A DNA stretch of 64,000 bases, from positions 4,539,001 to 4,603,000 of the forward strand of contig NZ_CP012661.1 in assembly GCF_001620265.1 (NCBI RefSeq), in the 5' to 3' direction. A program made the translations under genes and the position numbers. Positions 58,482-64,000 of the stretch are shown here, piece after piece. This DNA is from Frigidibacter mobilis. GTDB lineage: Bacteria > Pseudomonadota > Alphaproteobacteria > Rhodobacterales > Rhodobacteraceae. Positions within the stretch are counted from its first letter, which is position 1, and every line of letters begins with the position of its first letter. A model generated the notes under the pieces. That model worked only from the letters and a program-made list of their open reading frames with translations. It was not told where the DNA came from and ran no database searches.

Positions 58482-58985
58482 TCAGCCGGGCACCACCAGC
58501 CGGGTTTCGGGGCGGATCCTGTTGGCGATCCAGATCAGGTGATGCCGCCGGAACGCCACGCAGCCGGCGGTGGGCGCGCCGGGGCGGCGCCAGCTGTGCA
58601 GGAAGATCGCCGAGCCAAGGCCCGGCTGTGCCTCGGGCCAGTTCCAGTCAGTCATCAGCACCAGGTCATACATCGGGTCCGCCCGGCGCAGCACCTCATG
58701 GCTGGCGGCGAAAGGGGCGGCGACCATCTGGTTGTAATCCTCGTGGTCTGCATCGTCGCACCACAGGTCGAACGGCCGGATCGGTACTGCCCAATTCGGC
58801 AGCGCGGTCCTGGCGATCCGGTCCGGGCGGTAGAGCATGCCGACAATGCGGTGGATGCCGGCGGGGGTGGCGCCGTCGCCCTCGCGCTTGTCCGCCCTGA
58901 TGCCACCGCGGCCGAGGGTGGCGGGAAAGGTCCGGTTCAGGAAGCGCACGCCCATCGGCGTGACGACAAGATCGGTGGGTTTCAC
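58482..58985 (-). CDS. L,D-transpeptidase (YkuD) family protein
   Basis: 167 residues. The catalytic motif AIFLHSWRRPGAPTAGCVAF has His and the nucleophile Cys of L,D-transpeptidases (SxGC as TAGC). Upstream GDGATPAGIHRIVGMLYRPD and MYDLVLMTDWNWPEAQPG match DUF-type L,D-transpeptidase domains without a signal peptide. A GTG at 58983-58985 overlapping the ribA TGA (GTGA) is the likely start. Confidence 0.85.
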   Translation of the reverse strand: MKPTDLVVTPMGVRFLNRTFPATLGRGGIRADKREGDGATPAGIHRIVGMLYRPDRIARTALPNWAVPIRPFDLWCDDADHEDYNQMVAAPFAASHEVLRRADPMYDLVLMTDWNWPEAQPGLGSAIFLHSWRRPGAPTAGCVAFRRHHLIWIANRIRPETRLVVPG

Positions 58986-60072
58986 AGCAGGTGTCCCGAT
59001 TTGGCGGCCTTCGTGGCCAGGTAGGCGGCGTTGTGGCGGGTCTGGCCGACGCGCAGCGGCACCCGTTCGGCCACCGCAATCCCGTTCGCCTCCAGCATCC
59101 TGCATTTGGCGGGGTTGTTGGTCAGCAGCCGCACCGCGCCAAAGCCCATCTGTCGCAAGATCCCGGCGCCGATGCGGAAATCGCGCTCGTCATCCTCGAA
59201 TCCCAGCCGGTGATTGGCCTCGACCGTGTCGAATCCCTGATCCTGCAGCGAGTAGGCGCGCATCTTGTTGGCCAGCCCGATCCCACGGCCCTCCTGGTTG
59301 AGGTAGAGCAGGACCCCGGCACCCTCTGTCCCCATCTGCGCCAGTGCCGCGTGCAGCTGCGGGCCGCAATCGCATTTCAGGCTGCCAAGCACATCGCCGG
59401 TGAAGCAGGCTGAATGCAGCCGTGCCAGCACCGGCGCATCGCGGGGGGGCTGGCCGATCTCGATGGCATAATGCTCCTCGCTGCCATCGCCGGGGCGGAA
59501 GATGTGCAGGCGGCCCTTTTCCGCCGCGGCCATCGGCAAGCGGGCATTCGCCACCGGAGACAGCGGCGTTGCAAGGTCCAGCGCCGGGCCGGCCTCGGCC
59601 ATGTCGATCAGCGTCAGCCCCTCGGCGGTGGCAAGGGCCGCACCGTCCGCGACCGGCAGCACCAGTGCCGCGGGCAGCAGATGCGCCGATTTCGCCAGCC
59701 GGATCGCGGCGCGGTGCAGCTCGGCCGGCCCGCCCCGCAGGCTGTGGAACGGTCCCTTCATCGGCGATTCCAGATCGCGCGCGGGGTCTGCTACGGCCCG
59801 CAGCCAGGCCATCGGAGCCTCCGCCGGCACCGCGATGCGGGCCAGATCGCCGTCATAGGCGCGGGCCTTCAGCGTTGCCGCTCGCCGGTCGGTGATCGCC
59901 AGCGCCAGCTCGCCGCCCATCGCGCGCAGTCCGCCAGCCGGGCGGCGTCGACCTCTTCCGCCGCCACCACCAGCGCCGCGCCCCGCATATCGGCCAGCAC
60001 CACTGGCACGCCCATGCGCAGGTCGGCGCGGGCGCGGTTCAGGCGTTCGATGATCGTGGGGCCAAGCGGCAT
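58982..60072 (-). CDS. ribA: GTP cyclohydrolase II, one frameshift
   Basis: First step of riboflavin synthesis, opening the GTP ring and releasing formate and pyrophosphate. The C-terminal catalytic domain has LHSACFTGDVLGSLKCDCGP with the three zinc Cys, YLNQEGRGIGLANKMRAYSL (catalytic residues), DTVEANHRLGFEDDERDFRI and LLTNNPAKCRML. The N-terminal part, PLGPTIIERLNRARADLRMG, resembles a degenerate DHBP-synthase-like lead found in Rhodobacteraceae RibA. One base added at 59931-59932 joins the halves. ATG at 60070-60072. Confidence 0.9.
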
Positions 60073-60234
60073 GGAAACTCCGGGGCGTCGTACCGCCTCT
60101 AGATAGACCCGACCGACATGAATTGAAACATATCCCGCCCCAGCGACACGTCCGCGTGAGGGTTTTGACGCATGGCTTGCCGCAGCCCTGCACGGCGCGC
60201 ATGTCTGGTCACAGATAAACAAGGAGGCGAGAGC

Positions 60235-60921
60235 ATGCCGAACCTGAAGAAGATCCTGCTGGTAGACGATGAGGAAGACCTGCGCGAGGCACTGGCCGAA
60301 CAACTGGTCGCCACCGAAGATTTCGACGTGTTCGAGGCCGGCACCGGCCATGACGCTGTCGAGAAAGTGAAATCCGGGATCTACGATCTGGTGATCCTCG
60401 ATGTCGGCCTGCCTGATACCGATGGGCGCGAGCTGTGCAAGCGGCTGCGCAAGCAGGGGGTGAAATGCCCGATCGTCATGCTGACCGGCCATGATACCGA
60501 TGCCGATACCATCCTTGGCCTCGACGCCGGTGCCAATGACTACATCACCAAGCCGTTCAAGTTTCCGGTGTTGCTGGCCCGGATCCGCGCGCAACTGCGC
60601 CAGCACGAACAGTCCGAGGACGCGGTGTTCCAGCTGGGGCCCTACACGTTCAAGCCGTCGATGAAGATGCTGATCGACCCGAAGGAGCGCAAGATCCGGC
60701 TGACCGAGAAGGAAACCAACATCCTCAAGTTCCTCTACCGCGCCCCCGATGGCGTGGTGCCGCGCGATGTGCTGCTGCATGAGGTCTGGGGCTACAATGC
60801 CGGCGTCACCACGCACACGCTGGAAACTCACATCTACCGCTTGCGCCAGAAGATCGAGCCCGATCCCTCGAATGCGCGGCTGCTGGTGACCGAGGCTGGC
60901 GGATACCGGCTGGTGGCCTGA
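60235..60921 (+). CDS. OmpR-family response regulator
   Basis: 228 residues. The receiver domain has KILLVDDEEDLREALAEQLV (acidic pair), the phospho-Asp in YDLVILDVGLPDTDG and KPFKFPVLLARIRA (conserved Lys). The winged-helix output domain has RLTEKETNILKFLYRAPDGV, HTLETHIYRLRQKIEPDPSN and TEAGGYRLVA. AAGGAGG precedes the ATG. No histidine kinase is beside it, so it is an orphan here. Divergent from ribA with 162 bases between. Confidence 0.93.
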   Translation: MPNLKKILLVDDEEDLREALAEQLVATEDFDVFEAGTGHDAVEKVKSGIYDLVILDVGLPDTDGRELCKRLRKQGVKCPIVMLTGHDTDADTILGLDAGANDYITKPFKFPVLLARIRAQLRQHEQSEDAVFQLGPYTFKPSMKMLIDPKERKIRLTEKETNILKFLYRAPDGVVPRDVLLHEVWGYNAGVTTHTLETHIYRLRQKIEPDPSNARLLVTEAGGYRLVA

Positions 60922-61064
60922 CCGGCGCGTGGAAAATCTGACCGGCCGTGGGAACCGATATCGGCTTTCGCGGTTGGACCCGGACCGCGCCGCAATATGG
61001 CGCGACGCGAAATTCGAAGCCCTCCCGCGCCGGGGTCATGGCGCGGCTTCCCTCCCTGTTGGAC

Positions 61065-61093
61065 TGCCCGGGCTTCGGCCCGGGCATTTTTTT
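61065..61093 (+). terminator. Rho-independent terminator after the response regulator
   Basis: 9-bp stem TGCCCGGGC / GCCCGGGCA with a TTCG tetraloop and seven Ts. Confidence 0.93.
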
Positions 61094-61104
61094 GCGCTGG
61101 GCGG

Positions 61105-61659
61105 TTATTGCATCGGCGCAGAGCTTGCGGCCGGGAAGCTGACGCCCTTCAGGAACGGATAGGCGATCGACACCAGTTCTTGCTGCTGCGCGCCTTCGAT
61201 CCGCATCATGTACCACTGGCCGCCCTCATTCAGCACCAGCATCGGTTGCCGGTTCAGCACCTTGCCACCGTCGGTTGTCACGCTGAACTGTGTCGGAACC
61301 ACCGTCCAGGTCACGCGGCTGCCATCGGCCAGCACCGAATCCGTGGCATCGACGGCAGAATAATCGGCGGCGAAGTCATCGAATTTCGCGGCGCTCAGCA
61401 GCGCCTTGGTCTGCTCGATCAGCACGCCGTCCAGTTTGCCGGCCTCGATGCCCGCCGAGCCGGCGAAGATATTTTTGATCCGCGGCGGCAAGGCGGCGAC
61501 CACCCGTGCGGCCTCGCCGCGGCCGATGGAGCGCAGGTAGACATCGACCGAGGTCTGCATCTTGCGGGCCTCGGCACCCTCCATCGGGCGGGCCAGGCCG
61601 GGGGCCGCGACGGAGAGCGAGAGCAGCAGGCCAAGGGCGAGCGGAGCAAATTTGCGCAT
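61105..61659 (-). CDS. Exported protein of unknown function
   Basis: 184 residues with a signal peptide (FAPLALGLLLSLSVAAPGLA, cleaved after LA-R). The mature part has VDVYLRSIGRGEAARVVAAL, PPRIKNIFAGSAGIEAGKLD, SRVTWTVVPTQFSVTTDGGK and MLVLNEGGQWYMMRIEGAQQ, giving a mixed helix-strand fold; I do not recognise the family. A run of 17-bp tandem repeats lies in its upstream region. Confidence 0.75.
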   Translation of the reverse strand: MRKFAPLALGLLLSLSVAAPGLARPMEGAEARKMQTSVDVYLRSIGRGEAARVVAALPPRIKNIFAGSAGIEAGKLDGVLIEQTKALLSAAKFDDFAADYSAVDATDSVLADGSRVTWTVVPTQFSVTTDGGKVLNRQPMLVLNEGGQWYMMRIEGAQQQELVSIAYPFLKGVSFPAASSAPMQ

Positions 61660-61729
61660 GGGTCGGTTCCTTCTTTTCTGTTGCGGAAGGTGTCGCATGT
61701 CGGGGGGGGCAGGCCAAGTCACATTGGGG

Positions 61730-61808
61730 TAAGCAGGCCGGAGGGGTAGGCAGGCCGGAGGGGTAAGCAGGCCGGAGCGGCAAGCAGGCCGGAGCGGCAA
61801 GCAGGCGG
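61730..61808. repeat. 17-bp tandem repeat array, about 4.6 copies
   Basis: Units of the form aAGCAGGCCGGAGsGG start at 61730, 61747, 61764, 61781 and 61798, differing by one or two bases, the last one degenerate. It lies between the divergent exported-protein and xth genes, where it could influence promoter spacing. Confidence 0.88.
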
Positions 61809-61874
61809 CAGCCCAGGCCGTTGCCGCCCGCGCCCGCTCTGGCTATGGTCGCGCGCAGCCTACAGGAGAACGCC

Positions 61875-62663
61875 ATGCCCTTCACCATCGCCACCTGGAA
61901 CATCAACTCCGTCCGCCTGCGTGAAGGGCTGGTGGCAAAGCTGTTGACCGATGAGGCGCCCGACATCCTGTGCCTGCAGGAATGCAAGGCACCGGTCGAC
62001 AAGATGCCGCTGCAGGCCTTCGCGGCGCTTGGCTACACGCATTGCGTGGCGCGGGGGCAGAAGGGGTATAACGGCGTCGCCATCCTGTCGAAGCTGCCCA
62101 TCGAGGATGCCGGAGACCGCGACTTTGCCACGCTTGGCCATGCCCGCCACGTGGCGGCGCGGCTGGAGAATGGCGTCACCATCCACAACTTCTATGTGCC
62201 GGCGGGGGGCGACATTCCCGACCGCGAGCAGAACCCCAAGTTCGGGCAGAAGCTGGATTTCCTGACCGACATGCAGCATTGGTTCGCCGCCGAGCGCCCG
62301 CACAAGGCGATCCTGGTGGGTGACCTGAACATCGCCCCGCGCGAGGATGATGTCTGGAGCCACAAGCAATTGCTGAAGATCGTCAGCCACACGCCCATCG
62401 AGGTGGAGCAATTGGGCCGCACGCAAGAGGCCGGCCGCTTCGTGGACATCACCCGCCAGGATATTCCCCAGGGCCTGCTCTACAGCTGGTGGAGCTACCG
62501 CGCCGCCGACTGGGATGCCGCCGACAAGGGCCGCCGGCTCGACCATGTCTGGGCCACGCCCGACATTGCCGGCGCCGCGCATTCCAGCCGCGTGCTGCGC
62601 GATGCCCGCGGATGGGAGCAACCGTCGGACCATGCGCCGGTCTTTGCGACATTTGACCTGTGA
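61875..62663 (+). CDS. xth: Exodeoxyribonuclease III (AP endonuclease)
   Basis: Repairs abasic sites and 3' blocks. Seen: IATWNINSVRLREGLV, LCLQECKAPVDKMPLQAF (metal Glu), HNFYVPAGGDIPDREQNPKF, ILVGDLNIAPREDDVW (catalytic Asp-Asn) and LDHVWATPDI plus QPSDHAPVFATFDL (catalytic His). 262 residues. ATG at 61875 follows CAGGAGAA. Confidence 0.95.
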   Translation: MPFTIATWNINSVRLREGLVAKLLTDEAPDILCLQECKAPVDKMPLQAFAALGYTHCVARGQKGYNGVAILSKLPIEDAGDRDFATLGHARHVAARLENGVTIHNFYVPAGGDIPDREQNPKFGQKLDFLTDMQHWFAAERPHKAILVGDLNIAPREDDVWSHKQLLKIVSHTPIEVEQLGRTQEAGRFVDITRQDIPQGLLYSWWSYRAADWDAADKGRRLDHVWATPDIAGAAHSSRVLRDARGWEQPSDHAPVFATFDL

Positions 62664-62727
62664 CTGACCCCTTGGCGCCGCCAAAGGCAGCGCGCATATA
62701 AGGGCAAACCATCCGAAGGGGGCTGCA

Positions 62728-63639
62728 ATGCTTGGCTTGAACGGGTCCGCCGGAACTGCACCGGCAAAGAACGATTGGGTCCGCGATGTGTCGGAACGCG
62801 ATTTCATGGCCGAGGTCGTGGAGCGCAGCCGCGAGGTGCCGGTGATCGTCGATTTCTGGGCGCCCTGGTGCGGCCCCTGCAAGACGCTGGGCCCGGCGCT
62901 TGAATCTGCCGTGGCCGCGGCCAAGGGCAAGGTCGTCATGGCCAAGGTCAATGTCGATGAAAACCAGATGATCGCCTCGCAGATGCGGGTGCAGTCGATC
63001 CCCACCGTCTATGCCTTCTGGCAGGGCCAGCCGGTCGATGCCTTCCAGGGCGCGCTGCCGGGCTCCGAGATCAAGGCCTTCGTCGAAAAGCTGGCCGCGC
63101 TGGCCGGCGATGGCGGGCTGGCCGACGCGATCGAGGCGGCCGAGGCGATGCTGGCCGAAGGTGCGGCGGTCGATGCCGCCGAGACCTTCGCGGCGATCCT
63201 GGGCGAGGAGCCCGAGAATGCCGATGCCTTCGGCGGGCTCGTGCGCTCGCATATCGCGCTTGGCAACCTCGATCAGGCCGAGGGCTTCCTTGGCGCCGCG
63301 CCGGCCAAGATCGCCACTGCGGCGCCGGTCGAGGCTGCCCGCGCGCAACTGGCGCTGGCCCGGCAGGCAGAGAATGCCGGCCCCGTGACCGAGCTTCTGG
63401 CCCGGACCGAGGCCGACCCGAATGACCATCAGTCCCGCTACGACCTGGCGCTGGCGCTGCACGCCGCCGGTCGGGTCGAGGAGGCGGTGGAGCAGCTGCT
63501 GGACCTCTTCCGCCGCGACCGCGAGTGGAACGAGGGCGCGGCCAAGGCGCAGCTGCTGACGATTTTCGACGCGCTGAAGCCAACCGATCCCATCGTGCTG
63601 AAGGGCCGGCGCAAGCTCAGCTCGATGATCTTCCTGTAG
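62728..63639 (+). CDS. Thioredoxin-TPR chaperedoxin (CnoX/YbbN-like)
   Basis: 303 residues. The N-terminal thioredoxin domain has VIVDFWAPWCGPCKTLGPAL (WCGPC active site) and RVQSIPTVYAFWQGQPVDAF (cis-Pro); the C-terminal part is TPR-like (NADAFGGLVRSHIALGNLDQ, SRYDLALALHAAGRVEEAVE). This architecture is CnoX, a holdase that protects proteins against oxidation and hands them to GroEL or DnaK. In E. coli YbbN the active site is often SxxC; here both Cys are present. Confidence 0.93.
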   Translation: MLGLNGSAGTAPAKNDWVRDVSERDFMAEVVERSREVPVIVDFWAPWCGPCKTLGPALESAVAAAKGKVVMAKVNVDENQMIASQMRVQSIPTVYAFWQGQPVDAFQGALPGSEIKAFVEKLAALAGDGGLADAIEAAEAMLAEGAAVDAAETFAAILGEEPENADAFGGLVRSHIALGNLDQAEGFLGAAPAKIATAAPVEAARAQLALARQAENAGPVTELLARTEADPNDHQSRYDLALALHAAGRVEEAVEQLLDLFRRDREWNEGAAKAQLLTIFDALKPTDPIVLKGRRKLSSMIFL

Positions 63640-63682
63640 GCGCGGGGTTGGCGGGCGCGGCCACCGGACTAGATGCAGGGCC

Positions 63683-64000
63683 ATGATGACATTCGCAGAG
63701 CTGCCCGACACGATCCCGCTGTTTCCGCTGCCCGGGGCGCTGCTGCTGCCCCGGTCGCGGTTGCCGCTGCATATCTTCGAACCACGCTACCTGCAGATGC
63801 TGGAAGACGCGCTGAAAACCCGGCAACGGATGATCGGCATGATCCAGCCGCGCGGAATGCCGGCGGGGGGCGGTGAAAAGCGGCTCAGCGCGATTGGCTG
63901 CGCCGGCCGCCTGACGGCGTTTTCGGAAACCGAGGACGGGCGCTACATGGTCACGCTGACCGGGATCTCGCGCTTCCGCATCAAGCGCGAGCTGCAGGGC
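63683..64000 (+). CDS. LON peptidase substrate-binding domain protein, truncated at window end
   Basis: Open to the window edge for 106 codons: TFAELPDTIPLFPLPGALLL, RLPLHIFEPRYLQMLEDALK, RMIGMIQPRG and a further GISRFRIKRELQG. This is the start of a LON N-terminal (LON_substr_bdg) domain. In Rhodobacteraceae such proteins are often about 210 residues with no protease domain. Two adjacent ATGs (63683, 63686). It follows the CnoX-like gene after 43 bases. Confidence 0.9.
   Translation, partial: MMTFAELPDTIPLFPLPGALLLPRSRLPLHIFEPRYLQMLEDALKTRQRMIGMIQPRGMPAGGGEKRLSAIGCAGRLTAFSETEDGRYMVTLTGISRFRIKRELQG

Noticed and set aside
60235..60921. Naming the response regulator CenR
   Set aside because: It is an orphan OmpR-type regulator like CenR, but the sequence alone did not let me separate it from related regulators.

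Overview
The window is a piece of a high-GC alphaproteobacterial chromosome, most likely Rhodobacteraceae (Rhodobacter/Gemmobacter/Tabrizicola-like). The evidence is a CcrM-type GANTC methyltransferase, DUF4170, DUF2125 and DUF3576 families, a Rhodobacter-type porin, a full bacterial glycogen operon and the gpsA-YciI-EVE, mutY-DUF721-DsbA and leuS-lptE-holA neighbourhoods. Identifications come from reading motifs in the translated sequence; no database search was run.

Layout. 1-5.2 kb: end of gpsA, YciI, EVE, a GT2/LABN/GT39 envelope-sugar cluster and a LacI-family regulator with a GntR-like operator. 5.56 kb: tRNA-Arg(CCT), followed by a small lower-GC island with a HEPN-like gene pair (5.6-7.1 kb). 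7.1-11.6 kb: PerM-type transporter, an IS110/IS1111-type insertion sequence with a candidate guide (bridge/seek) RNA, and a membrane-anchored winged-helix protein next to it. 11.7-23 kb: rnhB, ccrM (three GANTC sites upstream), a TPR-repeat membrane protein, an AlkB-like hydroxylase, mutY, DciA-like, DsbA, a CoA-transferase, lpxK and waaA. 23-38.7 kb: IMPase, pmbA, then glgP-glgB-glgC-glgA-glgX-pgm on the minus strand with a divergent GH13 alpha-glucosidase. 38.7-43.8 kb: an accessory island. 43.85-64 kb: housekeeping and envelope genes (DUF2125, enoyl-CoA hydratase, HNH, flavoprotein, LLM oxidoreductase, lytic transglycosylase, holA, lptE, leuS, DUF3576, porin, TPR-sulfotransferase, YggS, YkuD, ribA, OmpR-type regulator, xth, CnoX-like, LON-domain).

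The island at 38.7-43.8 kb is the most interesting part. It reads as one minus-strand operon: HEPN-like protein, a small protein X, a winged-helix protein, a predicted retron-type non-coding RNA, and a retron-type reverse transcriptase. Gene X is split by a 2.6-kb IS1595-family transposon with 24/26-matching terminal inverted repeats and a perfect 8-bp target duplication. That transposon carries three passenger genes (unknown 273-aa protein, PIN-domain protein, 49-aa protein) in overlapping order behind the transposase.

Quality caveat. Fifteen apparent frameshifts in ten genes are each repaired by adding one G or C to a short G/C run, and none needs a deletion. This points to systematic homopolymer undercalling in the assembly, so the broken genes (gpsA, GT39, mutY, lpxK, pmbA, RT, IS1595 transposase, the 273-aa gene, the HI0933 flavoprotein, ribA) are probably intact in the organism. 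Gene X is a separate case: its disruption by the transposon is real on this sequence, and its 5' half needs extra, less certain corrections.
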